Shown: positions 13,225 through 25,792 of the stretch, one piece after another | Layout of the letters: every line of letters begins with the position of its first letter | Position numbering within the stretch: position 1 is the first letter of the stretch | DNA from: Stercorarius parasiticus | Taxonomy: Eukaryota > Chordata > Aves > Charadriiformes > Stercorariidae | Reading direction: 5' to 3' | NCBI GenBank assembly: GCA_013396915.1 | Contig: VWZL01002012.1 | Span: 248,001 to 312,000 of the forward strand | Length of the DNA: 64,000 bases | Notes under the pieces: model-generated | Told to the model about the DNA's origin: nothing | Databases searched by the model: none | The model's input: the letters and a program-made list of their open reading frames with translations, nothing else | Translations under genes and position numbers: made by a program

Positions 13225-13600
13225 GTTACAGGTTTTGTGTATAAGTTGCTTTTTTATTTCTTAATGTTAGTTAAGGACATAAAAATGAGAAGCCAAAATA
13301 TAGGTATTTATTTGATTGACAGTAATGGCTCTGAGAGAAGCCATTTAAATATTATTTACATATTATTTGAAGCCATAATAAGCTATCATGTCAATCCATA
13401 GCATGGCATTGTTATTAAATGAGTCTCCGACAGGGTAACTCATAATGGTGTTATGCAAATTAAGCACATTTAAAAAACTTTTGTAAGAACATTACGGTAC
13501 GAGCAACATAGCCAAGTTTTCAACGTCAGCGACTCTGTCATTTTAAATTTAAAATGCACAGTCTGTATGTATGGCTAATGTCTCTGCAAAGCTCTTTAAT
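13225..13600. promoter_or_regulatory. Candidate conserved noncoding element
   Basis: This AT-rich but compositionally complex block contains an exact POU octamer ATGCAAAT at 13453-13460 followed directly by TAAG, several ATTTAAAT and TTATT cores, and CpGs kept at about 13426, 13495, 13499, 13522 and 13528 despite the AT-rich setting. It has no repeat signature and no coding frame. Retained CpGs and dense TF-like cores are typical of developmental enhancers, but conservation cannot be judged here. Confidence 0.35.
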
Positions 13601-16600
13601 AAGGGCCAGACTCAGCAAATGCTGAATGTGTTAAGTCCCTCCTGATTTAAACAGATACTTCACCACGTAGGACTAATAACATTGCTCTACTAATCTCAAA
13701 CTAACAACTACCCTTGTAGGATGGATAGCTAGAAAATGAAAATATGTTTTCTCCTCTCCTTGAAAAACTTTGTCTCTAGGACAGACTTTGGATGTTGAGA
13801 TTGGTAAGACTTGGATGAAAAGCAGGATAGGGTGTGGTTTAACAAGGGAATGCTGGCAAGCTTTAAGCATTTGTAATGGTGGCAAATGACATTTTTCTGT
13901 AAATAGTCTCTGAGTATGTAGTTCTACACCAGTAAATACTCACACAGCTGAGTGATTAGTTCAGCTGCCCATATGGTTTTGGAGAAAATGACTGTGCTCT
14001 GAGGCAGGTGCTCAGTTTCCTCACTAAGATACTGAGCATCAGAGTGGCGTTGTCTAAGCTCTTGTGTAAAAAGACCTCAGTAGAGATACTGCAGGATTAT
14101 GAACCCCCTTTCTCTGTGCAAAACACTCAAAGCCACCTGGCTGGCCAAAATACAGCTTCAGGAAAATCTAGCCCATAGCTGTATAATCGAAGTTAAAAAG
14201 GACAGATGGGTACTATTCCTCAGCATTTGGTGAGAATGAGATGTCCCAGCCACAGAATGCAGCACTGCTGCTCTTCTGGGTAAAAACATCAATGGTAAAG
14301 AAAAAATGAAGAAGCTAAATTGCTCTGCAAAGATTTCTATTTGGTCCTTGGAAAGTATGGCATGTCCAATGTGTACAGTTTCAACTGGAGACCTCCCTGG
14401 AAAATATCTGTGTGATACTAGGGACGTTTTGAAGGAAGAGAGGATCTGCTTTTCAGAGTGCTCCTCCTAAGTTTCAGAGTAAACATTTTCTTGCAGGTGT
14501 TCATGTCAATGCGTGAGGGAGCAAAAAGGGTTTTTTTTTTTGGATGGGCACTGGAGGCTGGGGATCTATTCCAGCCATTCCTTTCACTGTGCAGAGGGAG
14601 CCTTTGGCTTCCCAAGCCTCCCAAAGGCTTAATGGGAGCCCACAAGACCTTTCTGTAGCATGTCACTTGATTTGGGGTTGCTCAGTAGAGACGTAGCCAC
14701 GTACGAGAGTTGTATCTCCCTCTTTCTGTCACTGCTTCCCTCTGTTTTATGAGAGCACTTATTCACCCACATGCGCACACAACTGCTGAAAAAAAGTGTT
14801 GGGAATAGCCTTACTGGCCTGGCCAACATGCTGTCAGCACCATTTGAAGCCAAACTTGCTTAGATTTTTTTTGGCTGTGGAGATTCCTGAAATATAGAAG
14901 AAAGCAAAACTAAAAATGTATTTTAACCACGCGAGGATGCATTCTTTCATTGCAGCCATCCCATGAGGTCTGGCCAGTCCATCAGCGTAGGTTTATAAGA
15001 GGGATTCCTGAAAGCCGCTGCCAAAAGAGCGGCTTTGGAGTGTCAAGCAAGATCTGGATAAAGCTGGCGTGACATGTCAGCTGCACATTCTGATGGGCAC
15101 TGATATCGTGGGGTGGACCGTAGGGTCTGATACTGACACCTTACTGCTGCCTTGCACTGACTCTAAACATTCACTTCTCAGGCTAAAATCCTGTACCTTG
15201 GGGAGTCTGTGGTCCCTTCAGGATGTACTGACGTAACTTCCAGTTGTGTTGATGATGAAGATCATTCATACTTTGCATTTCGTGAATGTTTGAATTTAAA
15301 ATACACCTGGTTCTGTTTTGCTTTCTCACTGAAGCTTGGCTGCTTACGAACAAGCAGTAACCCTCCAGTCCCATCCCTCCCAAAAATTCCCCCTCCAAAC
15401 CCCAAACAAACTCCCCCTTATTTGACACTGCTTTTGAATTTCTTCCTGCCCTTCCAACCTTCTTTTGATTTCCAATCCAGGTCTGCCAAAAGACTTGGAT
15501 TCCAATCAAGGTAGTTCGTAGAGCATTAATACTGAGATAAATAAATGCAACAGGCAATCAAGCTGCTGTGAGCTAATGGCAGGACACTTGAAAATGCTGT
15601 GTTTCAGATAATGGTGTCAGTTTCAGAAAGGCATGCAAACTGGTTTAATCAAATGTTACATTTTATTAAATTCCTGACCATTGGGTAGGAGATTGCATAG
15701 GAGAATTTAAAAGATTGGGAGTTTCTGGCTTTATTTCTGCACTGCTGATAAGCAGTAATTTTTGCAGAAGGGGAAGAAGTAATCCTCTGCAATAAAACCA
15801 TTTTCATAATACCATGGGAATGAGTTATTGCTTGAGGTAAGGCACAGTTTCTAATGGCTGCCTAAGCTTTCATCTCCATCTTTCATGGGCTAGTCAGACA
15901 TTTTTATAGTGCTGACACAAAAAGAGAGCATTTATGTTGCTTCCATTCTCCATCTGTCAACAGTTAGGTTAAAGTGCCACTACAGGAATACTTTTGATCT
16001 GATTTCCATTCCAACGTGGTTCATCAATATACAGTATTTGAGCCATGCTAACTCTCAGGGTCCTAATCACATATTTTTTATGCATCGTTAATGGTTAGCA
16101 AATAAGAATCAAAAGTCTGTCTTTTTAATGTGAAGAGGATGTTACTTTCTTTTATTCTGAATTTCCCTGACGTTCCTCCCTTACAGTTTTCTAAACTGTT
16201 ATGAGTTGGGTTTGAGTGAATAGTGTGAAAAGTCAAAATATGCTAGGCCAGAGAGGAAATAGATTTTCATTTTGCTTGTGTGAGATACATCCATGAACAC
16301 AGATAACTGATTCAAATTTGTGCATCGGGTAGGAGCAAAAGGTAAAGAGAGAAGAATTATAATAAGCCTTCTAATCCTTGTTTTACTTATGATTTCTTTC
16401 AGCTAATGAACCTAGTTTTATTAGTGGCATAGACCACAAAAAGGTTATTCTGTGAAGAAATTTGCAGACCTCCATGAAAAAACTTACTACCTTATTCTGT
16501 GCTTAGTGCAGTTGTAAGGCTGGACAGGGTACACGTTTGCAGCAAACTAAAGCTCACTATAAAGTGCACAGATTCCCTTTTCCTATCCAGTGGAAACTCT

Positions 16601-18123
16601 AGTTTTGTTAATATCTGGAAAAAGGTATGTCTAGCAGAAAATAAAACTACAAGGGCAAGAATTGTTACCTTTATTTTTAAGGCATGTTTTCAGAGTTTAT
16701 TTATTGGATTATTCTTGTGAATTCCTGTGGCTTGTTGTTGTTTTTTTTTTTTCTTGTTCGTCCTTACATTTCTTGTAGAGTAACGCTCAAACCCAAACAC
16801 ACCCAAACCTAGCTTCTTCCACTGGTGGTGAGTAGAACAGAAAAGTTATTCCAGACCACTTCAGCATATCCTGCTATGCAATACTGAATGTGGCAAAAAT
16901 ATCCCCTGTGCTGAGAAAGAGGTGGATGGGGGATGGCAAACTTACTTTAAATAAAAAGAAAAAAGAAAAGTTACATTCTGAAGAGGGGGGAAACCAATCT
17001 GGTTTTAAAGACATTTTCTTCCAACTACCCCTGTCCCTCGGGTATGCAATATTCACTTAGTGTAAATTCTTTTCAGCTTTCTCTCAGATTTTGAGTGCCT
17101 CATTTTTCTCTAGCTAATATAGCGCAGTTCATATACTATATTTTATGGGTGACTGGCTTCCAGAGGAAGGTAGGTGTGAAAGACCAGGCAACCATGAAAC
17201 TGAGTTATATGGAGTAATCACTACAGGGGAGAAGGAGTGTTTAGTCCCTTTCCTGTCATAGTCAGATGAGGCTTTCACACCATGGGAGTGATTGTAAAGA
17301 TCCAAAGGAGATATTACTTGATTTTGTTTCAAGTTGTTTTCCCTTCATTGGCTGAGATTCCTGGCTTCTGGAAATTTTACGTTATGTTTCTGAGCAATCC
17401 TGAGGGTGCCGTTGGCCACTGGAGTGGGTATTATAACACTGACTCTGTGCCTTGCTCAAGCTACATGATTAACTTGTTAGCTGTGGTCTTTTGGTCCATG
17501 TGTATACAGATGTAAAGTACTGTGTCTTGGCTTCACATAAACAAAAGGCTTTTTTGTCTCAACAAAGTGCATTGTGTTGTGTTTCTTGCTGTCAGAGTCT
17601 GTGTATTTGTATAATTAGGACTGTCCAGCTGGTGCATGTGATTGTGTTTCTGAGCTCTTATGCAGTTGAGACCTGGGTCTGAATTTTCACAGAATTAAGA
17701 GATCAAATCCAAAATTCTTTGGACTGTTTTTTATGTCCGGTGCTCTAAATGCCTTTGTACTCTGATAGGGTGATGCAAAGGATCAAAATGTACATTTATT
17801 TAGGGGTTTAAGATGCTTAAGTTGTGCATGTTTTTGCAGGTCTGATCCTACAACTCTCTTTTATGCAGCTGGGAGCATTTTTGTTCCCCCAGCCAATCTT
17901 TCATTGTTCCCACTAAGCAGAGACCCAAGTGCTATTAGAAACAGAATGAAAAAATATGATTTTTTTGCCGGTTTTATTCATATCTACAGCTTTCTGTCTC
18001 TTAGTTGTGCTTCTTCAGTCCTCTTCTCATATTGTTGTCCACCCTCAGTTACCTCCCACAATGATGATTAATGGAACACTCTACACATTTTTTTTTAACT
18101 CTTGGTTTTTCCTCTTAGTTCCT

Positions 18124-18210
18124 GATTATTTTAATTCTGCCAGACCCTTTTTCATATCCTTTCCTCGTCTGCCTCTAATTTACAGTATATCATTTCTCCT
18201 ACTCTGACTC
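18124..18210 (+). repeat. Unnamed dispersed repeat, copy A
   Basis: This 87-bp segment resembles 19317-19404 in the same orientation. Shared blocks include TTCATATCCTTTCCT, GTCTG, AGTATAT, ATTTCTCCTA and TCTGACTC in the same order and spacing. By eye about 54 of the last 66 positions agree, and the first 20 bases (GATTATTTTAATTCTGCC against GATAATTTTTACTACTCCC) also align. Similarity stops after TCTGACTC. I do not recognise the family. Confidence 0.75.
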
Positions 18211-18849
18211 CTCATTTTCATTCCTGTAATGTTCCATGTTCTTTCTTGGAGCCTGGGCTGAGCACACAGACCAGTTAAAATGAAAATATACTTTCCAGAT
18301 TTTAGTAGCCTAATTATTTTATTTTAAATGAAGCTGAGACATCAATCAGACTGTTCTCTAAATCCCAGTCACATCAGCAGCTAAATGAAAATATCAGTTA
18401 TTCTCTCCCATTCCCGGCCCACTTGCCTTTAAATGGTATTATCACAGCAAATATTAGGAGTTTAGACATGTCCATAGTCTTTTCTTGAAAAGCTCTTGCA
18501 AACAAGGCGAGGGAGATGCATCTGAAATCCTAATATCTTGTGAAATAATATTAAAAATGGGTCTGGCACATGTGAGCATTCAGACAGGAGGCTGTCAGAT
18601 CCCGTGAGGTTGAAAGTGAGAAATATTTGAAAGACAAAGAGCAAATCATAGAAATGGCAAGTTTAGAAAAAAGAGGTTTTTTTCAGGCTGAGCGGTGCAG
18701 GCTCCTGGGGCCGGTTCTCAGCTCTGACAGCAGCTTGCTTCTTGGCTCCAACCAGGGAGTTCTGAAGAGCCTCACAGGGCTTGAGAGTGTCCGGTAATCG
18801 GATCCTGTCCTTTCTGACAGCCTCAGCTTTTTTCAAAAAGTCGTGAGTG

Positions 18850-18950
18850 CCCGGAGCTGCTAGGGACTTTAATTAGAGCTGTGGATGCTCAGCTCTGCCA
18901 AAAACCAGATCCAAAGTGCCTCAGGTTGCTTACTCAAAAAAAAAAAAAAA
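18850..18950 (+). repeat. Fragment of an old sauropsid-type dispersed repeat
   Basis: GGATGCTCAGCTCTGCC, AAAAACCAGATCC, AAGTGCCTCAGGTTG and a final CTC followed by 15 A bases run in the order of a repeat I remember from reptile and bird DNA (GGTGCTCAGCACCTC, AAAATCAGGCCC, TCTCAAGTTGGG, ACCCAAAA). The upstream GCTGCTAGGGACTTTAATTA also fits. I cannot name it. Other parts of 18660-18850 are GC-richer than their surroundings and may belong to the same element. Confidence 0.4.
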
Positions 18951-19316
18951 GGTGTGGCCACATTGGAAGTATTTGCCTTTTGGGCCTTCTTATAAGTTTT
19001 TGCCCCCCTTTATTTTTCTTTCCTGTTGATCAAGAGAGATACTGCAGAAACTGAGAGTTACACAGGTGGAAAAGCTGTGTTAAGGAGATAGATGCTTAGC
19101 ATATAATCTGCATAGAGACCTCATCTGAGCTTTTGGAGGTCCTGTGTTTTGACTTGCTACAGAAGCATATAATGGATATTAATATGCCTTTAGATTTCAG
19201 GCTTCTCATTTAAGGCAAATCTGTGGGTCCCTCTGTGACCAGTGGGAAGGGATGCTCTTCCAGAAGCTGATTAGGTGACTTTTAAGTTAGAGTCTTTATC
19301 TGAATCAGACTGATTT

Positions 19317-19404
19317 GATAATTTTTACTACTCCCAAACCCTCTTTCATATCCTTTCCTGGTCTGTTTGCAGTTTGTAGTATATTATTTCTCCTATTCTG
19401 ACTC
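19317..19404 (+). repeat. Unnamed dispersed repeat, copy B
   Basis: This is the partner of 18124-18210, lying 1.2 kb downstream in the same orientation. The two share the long exact block TTCATATCCTTTCCT and the conserved end TTTCTCCTA, TCTGACTC; differences are mostly C/T and A/G transitions. The pair is either a local duplication or two insertions of one ancient element. Confidence 0.75.
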
Positions 19405-21339
19405 TGTAACCATGAGCACAGAGGAAATTGTGAATGCTAATACAGACAGTTCAATAATACCCTCTATATAGTGAAAGACAGTTTAAACTAAGCAGGCAAA
19501 ATGACAGGGAAGGATGCTGGAGAGGATGAAGTAATTTGCAGTCGGTCAGTTACAGAGTTAGGAGTATAATTGTCTCCCTAAGTCTAGTCCAGTTCTTTTT
19601 TTGGAGTGGACTGTGCTTTCTCTCCTTATAACTATATACCTTATTGAGTGTGTACCAGTAGCCAGTCTTACGCTAGGGATCTACTTCTATTTTTTTTTCC
19701 TGAGCAAGTTGGTTTTTTTAACATTATCGTGGAAATTAATCAAAAAAAGTCTGAAGTTTTTATTGCTTCTGTTTCCCCTTTAATACATTACTATTTCTGT
19801 TTTTATTTTTCCTCCTTTTTTCTTCCACTAAACTCCAAGGGGATGAAGACACACGAGAGGCAACGTTAAGAGCTTTATCAAACTTCTGTCTAATAATAAT
19901 GAGATTTGCAATGGGCTTCTAAAGGACACAGATCAGAACCACTTACCATGATGGCACTACAAAGTAATGAAGATTCAAGTGGTTCTTGTTAGATATGAAG
20001 CTATCAGAGTATCTGAACTCGTTTAATATCCTATTGCTAGAGACAAGGCGGTCATTGATGCTGGGAAAGGTTTACTTCTATTTTTTTGTTTCAAATCCAG
20101 GCAAAGCAGTTTGAAGTCTGTGTTGTTTAGATTTGTGGGACTCCAGGTGTGCATGCTGGGGCTCTCCTTCCCATTAAACCTTTAAGTAAAGGTTCTAATA
20201 AATTTCCATTAAAATAAGTAGTAACCACATTTAATGACCAGTTTGTTTGAGTGTTAACAGCCTGTTAGCTAACAAACGCGTCATTAACTGGTGCTAACTT
20301 CTCCTGACTTGTTTAAATAATCCCTTAACATCAGACCTGTTTGTATTAGGGTATTCATGTACGATCTCTGTCCGATGCTTCCCTTTTTATCTTTTTTCCA
20401 GCTGAGAATATTATTATCTGGTTTGGTCCTTTCTTCTTTGATTGTTCCACTTGCCCTGACTAGTATTTTCTCTTTGTGCATTAAGAGAGCAGGTTTGTTT
20501 TCTTCTGTATTTTTTCCAGATTTATATTAAAATCTCTGCTTGCTCAATGAATTAGGTGACAAACCCCTAGAGGTAAATTCAACTATGGAACATAAAACTC
20601 ACAAATCAGTGGAGCTGTGGGCTACATCCTGATTATGTACAGAATTCAAATGAGCTTGCGGAACCCATTTGTGTGCTGTTAAGAGGAAGCGGAAGTCACG
20701 TCCCCAGTCTTGCAAAGACACCAACGCCTTTCTGCAAGTCCAACAGAATGACTTATGTGTAAACTTGCATCGTGTTTGCAGAACTCAGTTCTGTGTATTG
20801 CAGGCCTAATTTGGCTGTAGCATTTGTTTTATACCGCAAGCTGTCTTGGCTTCGTCCTGTGGAAGGAAGAAGGGAGTCAGTTCAGTTCAAATAAAATCTT
20901 AAACTTTGGCCAACACTCAAATTACAGTTGAAATCAGCCACTCTTGAGGTGATAAATTGTGGGGGGAGGGGGAAGTAGAGAAGGGGAAAGAGTATTTTAA
21001 AATTATTTCCTGTGTTCATTTTCTCTGACTGTTTCCATGCTAAAAGGGATGGGCAGCACCTCAGGAAGTTACTTGTGTGTTTGCTTACCTCAGAGCAGGA
21101 TCAACGAAAATTGTGTCACACCTGGCATGGCTGTCTAACTTTGTCTTGAAAGATCTCCAGGAGCAGCTGCCCTGCGGCTTTCTTGGGCCTTGTGTTCTTG
21201 CACTGTGCTATTCTTATTACTATAAATGCCAGCCTGAAATTTTCTTGCTGCAGTATAAGCCCACTGGTTGTTATCCTGCTCCAAAGATATAGCAACAAAT
21301 GATTTCTTCTTCTCTGCAGTAATATGCCATGGACTTGAA

Positions 21340-21700
21340 AATGTTATCACATCTTCCCTGAGCCTTTAGGCTAAATAATCCCAAATCTCTGCCTTCTCTT
21401 CAATTGACCTACATCTTTCTTAAGATACACGACTCAAAACTGGACCCAGTATCCAGCTAAGATATAACCATGGATATAACAGAAAGCTTGCTTTGGGTAT
21501 CTTAGAAGTTATATTTCTGTTTATTAATCCCAGTGCAAAGTATTCCTTTTTTCCATGTCCTCCTCAGGGTCAGCTGCAGCCCTCTGCCTCTCTAAAGATG
21601 TGCTATCTAACGATTGATCACCACTCTTTATTTTTGCAGTTAGTTATTCCTGCCTATCTTACACTTGTCCTATTCAATTTAATCTTTTTTTTTTTCCTCA
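21340..21700 (-). mobile_element. Probable very old CR1/L3-like LINE remnant
   Basis: On the plus strand GCCTTTAGGCTAAATAATCCC, CTCAAAACTGGACCCAGTAT, CCAGCTAAGATATAACCATG and later TTGATCACCACTCT with TTTTTGCAGTTAGTTATTCC follow the reverse complement of the CR1 ORF2 3' half (GGCTGAACAACCCC, CCAGAACTGGACACAGTAT, CCAGCTGAGGCCTAACCAG, TTGTGATCCACTATGACC, TTTCTGCAGTACTCCTTCC). Divergence is much greater than in the two other CR1 copies in the window, which suggests an older CR1 or L3-like subfamily. All frames are destroyed. A T run of 11 bases follows at 21685. Confidence 0.5.
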
Positions 21701-24279
21701 GTATGTCAAATTGCTATAAGGGGACCTATAGTTATGAAATTCCCACTGCAGCTTTGCAGATGCAAAAAATCTGGGTTATTCAGATATGCATGCATAAATG
21801 TGTGTGCTTCCTATAACAAACAGTCTTTTAAGCAGTTTAGTGTCATTCATTGCAGTTTTTACAGCTTAGTTACTGCCTCCCTCAATAGCTAATAAAATAG
21901 ACTGTAAAACTTCACATTCTGGAGGCCAAAATAGAGGATACTTCGGTTGTTCTGTTTCATTATGAAAATAAGGTTTGTGATTGAGTTGTCCTTCCATCTG
22001 TTTGTCTGTGCACAAGTCCCGCTCGCATAACTTTTGAACCTGTTACCCCACTAATTTGACACAGGGGCAGGGGCCTCACAGGGACTGAGGCTTCCAGGAC
22101 TTTGGGGAAAACTTGTGAGTGGATGTAGGGAAGAGAGTCAAACCCTCCTGGCGCAAAGTGGAAGCAGCAGCTACATGGCATGTGCTGCTTCTTGCCTGCT
22201 GGGCAGGCAGGATGCCCGGAAGGGACCACGGATTGGGCCTTGGGGAGTGGAAACAGGGGGCTGTCGTGGTGGCTGTAGTCCTTGGGGGTGGGTGCCAGGG
22301 CTGCTGTCCATTGGAAACAAAGCAACAGTCCTGCTGGAGGAGGCATTTGTTTTGTCAGAGGTTGATTTTGTGAAACAAAAAAATCAAAGGCGGAGTTGTT
22401 TGTAACACTTCAGTTTTTGTTCAAACGTCAAAAGGATGTTTCAAGGCGTTGGCAAGACAGTGGGGTTTTGTGCCATGTTTATAAAGCAGATGTAGGCACT
22501 CATGTAGGTAGCCCTGTAATGGGTAGAAATGATTGATTAAAAATGACTACTTCTAAACTTACAGTGTGATTTTTGTAGTAAAAACTCAAGTTCTGTCAGG
22601 TCTCTCTGCGCCCTGTCAGGCCACAAAGAATAGAGAAGCGAGTGACTCTCTTGCATTGCTTTATTTCTTGTCAATTCTTAACTTGTCAAGTCTTAACCAA
22701 CCAGCGTTAATACGTGGACATTTGAGGAACATTATCTGTGTATGCTTTACGATGGCCACATCCAGCAGTTGAAACAAATGCAATTTAAGTCTCCTGATCT
22801 TAAGATGTCATCTGATTTTTCCATTTGCATCCTGTTATTCTCAATGGGAAGTGCACTGGAAGAAATTCAGCATTTGGATGATTTACTGCTGTACTTTAGT
22901 ATTGGCGGTTCAGCTATGTACCATCTAAAGCTCTTCTTCAGCAGCAGACTTCCATTGTAAATAAACTGTCCAGCTTAACTGAGATGTCTTGTGAAAATAA
23001 ACACAGTGGTTAAAGGGCTGCATATACTTTTTTACAAAGAAGCTACAGATTGGGAACCAGCGCTGCAGATTCTCAAATTCATCTTTAGATAGAGATGATG
23101 CATTTCAGGTGTTGGATGATTGCAAGCCCTTTGGGTGCCCTAAAAACTCTCTTGTAAAAGTATTCAAGGACAGCATGACTTTCCAGAACGGAGAGGTTGG
23201 GGTTTTGACTTTAAATTTTGTGGACTTTCCATAAAGTAACAATTTCCAAACTGCTGCTTCTTCCAGGAGAGTTAGAAGTGTAAATTCTTGGGACAGATCA
23301 AAGGTCTGAGTCCAGCTACTCCAAAAGACCTTGCATATAAAGAAGTAATGTGCTGTTCTTGTGCACTTGGGCAGGTCAACTGGAGTTTTCAATTCAATGA
23401 AACTTTTAGTTACCCCAATAATATAAAATGGAGTGGCTTTAAAAAAATCACCTGTGTTAAAAGCCTTGAGAAAAATCTTGAAGGACTCATTTGAAAATGG
23501 AAGATGTTGCAAAACTGTGTCATTTGATAAATTAGTTTCTTCCCTTTTGGTTTGGGCAGTCATCTGGCTTTAAATTATGTAGAGAGGAGTTATTTCTGTT
23601 ATACAGCTGGGAACAGAGAGAACTTGCAGTCCCACTTCAGCAAGCTATTAGATGTTATTGGATTAAGAACCTAAACAGTCTCACTGGAACATGCCTGTAT
23701 CTAGGTGCATGCTGCCATGCCTTGCTGAACTGAGACCTAAGGACCAGTTTTTTAAAGACGCCTACAGAAGAACCAAAGCAAATCAGGTGCAGGGGGAGTG
23801 AACATGAAGGCCTAGTTCACGGTGTTATGCTGCTCTCTGTGCTGTCTTACTCCAAGCAGAGAGTTATGGGTGTTGCTCACGTATTCTGGGAAAAGGTGAC
23901 TATGTCTGTTTGTCACTGGAAGAGGAGGTGCATGGTAATTACCATTACTAGAGACTCAAGCTCCGTGTTTTATTTTTTCCTTTTTTTCTTTTTTGGTTGA
24001 CAGTCCATCAGCAAATGATTTCTTCATGTCAAACTGTAATGACAGTGACTTTTCTCTCATTTTACTTAAGGAGTGGGGATGGAAAAAGCTGATTCATAAT
24101 CCATGTGCAACTTAGGTCAGGAGGAAAATGGGAAAGAAGTTGCTTCCTGTGTAGCTGGTCGGTGGTGGTGGTTTAACCGTAAGTGACGTGCCTTTCCACA
24201 GAGTTTCTGCATTAGCAGTGGCTCAGATTTGAGCAGATGTTCTGGCTATTCTGGTCACTCTTCACCTTTGTCTGCAAGG

Positions 24280-24770
24280 TGCATCAATCACTGTAATTAT
24301 AATGGGACGTGGAGCCAGCAACTAAAGGAGAAAAATCAACCCAATCCGAGGAACAATCTTTCTTGATGAATTCTCCCCCCTAAATCGAAACAATTTGCCG
24401 GGTAACCCAGCTGGGGTTCATATGCTTTTGATTACTGTGGGCTATTTAGCTTTACAAAATGACATGCTGCTTAATGGACTTTTAATGGTTATAGGTTTCT
24501 CTCTCTTTTTTTTTTTTTAATGAGCTTCACCAGTTTGTTACTAATGCCCTGTAGAAATCTGGCAAATGGCCAGATTTTATGTTACAAATTTTCTGGTTTT
24601 CATGCGGCATAAGTGCAACCCATGCAGCCAGGGGGGATGTCTGTGTTACCAATCATACTGTAATGCCATTAAATAAAAAGGAAAAAAGAGCTAATTGAGT
24701 ACCCTGCAGTCCTAATAATAGCATACTCAAAGATGATATAATTAACACTTTGCAGCTGAAGTCTTGTAAG
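24280..24770. promoter_or_regulatory. Candidate conserved noncoding element cluster
   Basis: Two AT-rich, non-repetitive blocks flank a 13-base T run at 24506-24518. The left one has ACTGTAATTATAATGG, an ATCGAAACAATTTGCC part and GCTTTTGATTACTG. The right one has GCCATTAAATAAAAAGG, GAGCTAATTGAG and GATATAATTAACAC, all rich in TAAT homeodomain cores. A few CpGs are kept. There is no open frame across it and no transposon signature. This is an inference from texture alone. Confidence 0.33.
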
Positions 24771-25704
24771 AAGTCCAGTCTGTTGTTCAACCTCTGAAAG
24801 AGCTCTTAAAGCTCACTTGTGTTCCCCTTGGCTACTGCCAGGTTGCCGTGTCAAGGGAAGGTTACACCACTGTCAAGGCACAGATAAGGTTATGTCCTTC
24901 TCAACAAGGAAGCGGGAACTCTCATAATGTTTTGCTAAATAGAAGGGCCTACATTTTCAGCAGTGACTATGCCTCAGCTTTCAAATGTTTCTTCTTAAAG
25001 GGGCTTCTTTATTTTCAGAGAGTGAATACTCAGCACTTCAGAAAAGTGTGCCTTTTTTTTTTTTCAAGTTGGAGGAGATTCCCATTCTGCAGTCACTAAT
25101 TGACGCTAGAAACATGAGCTGATAGTACCAGAGAGTCTTGATGGAAAGTCTGGGCATTGGTTTTGATTTGCAGAAATTTACAGTGAAAGAAGATTTAATT
25201 ATTCAATCTCTCTTCCTGTTTTAATTTGGTGGTAAGACAGATCTCTTTATGTTATGTATTGCCAAATTAGGGTGATAATTCTTAATGAACTTGCAGTTCT
25301 GCCTAAACTCTCTGTTGAGCCTGGACTGTCAGAATGGCTTGGACACAAGCCCTGCCTCAGGCACCAGTTTTAGGTGGGCCTTAGGAAGAGGCTTTGTACT
25401 GTGTTGGCCCATGGCATGGCTATGCCACAGAGTGGATAGGCCAAGCACATGTTGGCTTTGCCAAATTCCCCGTTGTGTCCCAGGGAGTGATGCAGTGGCT
25501 CAGGTTCAAGAGGAGCCTTGTTCACACACCTCACTAGGTCTGAGTGTGACGTGCCATGAGGCACTGCAGTAGTTTTCAGAAGCCAGCCTTGTTGTAATGT
25601 TGGCTTGCTGAAAGGATCAAGAATCATGCAAAATTTTGAGTCCTTCTCCCACCTGTAAGGGGCTGTATTGCTATTCTACTCTCAGTAAGTAGCTGGAAAA
25701 TATT

Positions 25705-25792
25705 GGGCCACATCCCTAGTCACTTTAAATTGGCAGCGCTCCTGCAGAATTGCTGCAATTGTACAGGTTTATACTGAGTGAGTATCTTGGCT
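25705..25792. repeat. Palindromic MITE-like element, full-length copy
   Basis: The left end GGGCCACATCCCTAGTCAC with TTTAAATTGGC and the right end GGTTTATACTGAGTGAG with TATCTTGGC are diverged inverted repeats of each other. Both fit the arm seen more clearly at 49301-49390 (ATCCTCA, CTGGTGTAAATCAGC). Length is about 88 bp. The centre CTGCAGAATTGCTGCAA replaces the usual CCATTGAAGTCAATGG core. No coding capacity is possible at this size; a non-autonomous DNA element is the natural reading. Confidence 0.6.

Larger units (their letters stand above)
12814..21339. other. Unassigned noncoding stretch
   Basis: No exon or RNA gene was recognised. The stretch contains the candidate conserved block at 13225-13600, a C-rich polypyrimidine stretch at about 15360-15420, a 12-base T run at 16741-16752, a pair of related repeats at 18124 and 19317, and an old repeat fragment near 18880. 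The longest open frame, 124 codons on the minus strand at 15183-15557, is largely the complement of the polypyrimidine stretch and is not credible as a gene. Confidence 0.6.

Noticed and set aside
15183..15557. 124-codon minus-strand frame
   Set aside because: Driven by the polypyrimidine stretch at 15360-15420; its complement gives glycine-rich, low-complexity peptide.
23105..23563. 152-codon minus-strand open frame
   Set aside because: No recognisable motif, no splice or promoter context and no GC or codon signal. Treated as chance.
23580..23700. Possible sixth MIR remnant
   Set aside because: Only one short block (TACAGCTGGGAACAGAGAG) resembles MIR; the remainder does not follow the expected order.
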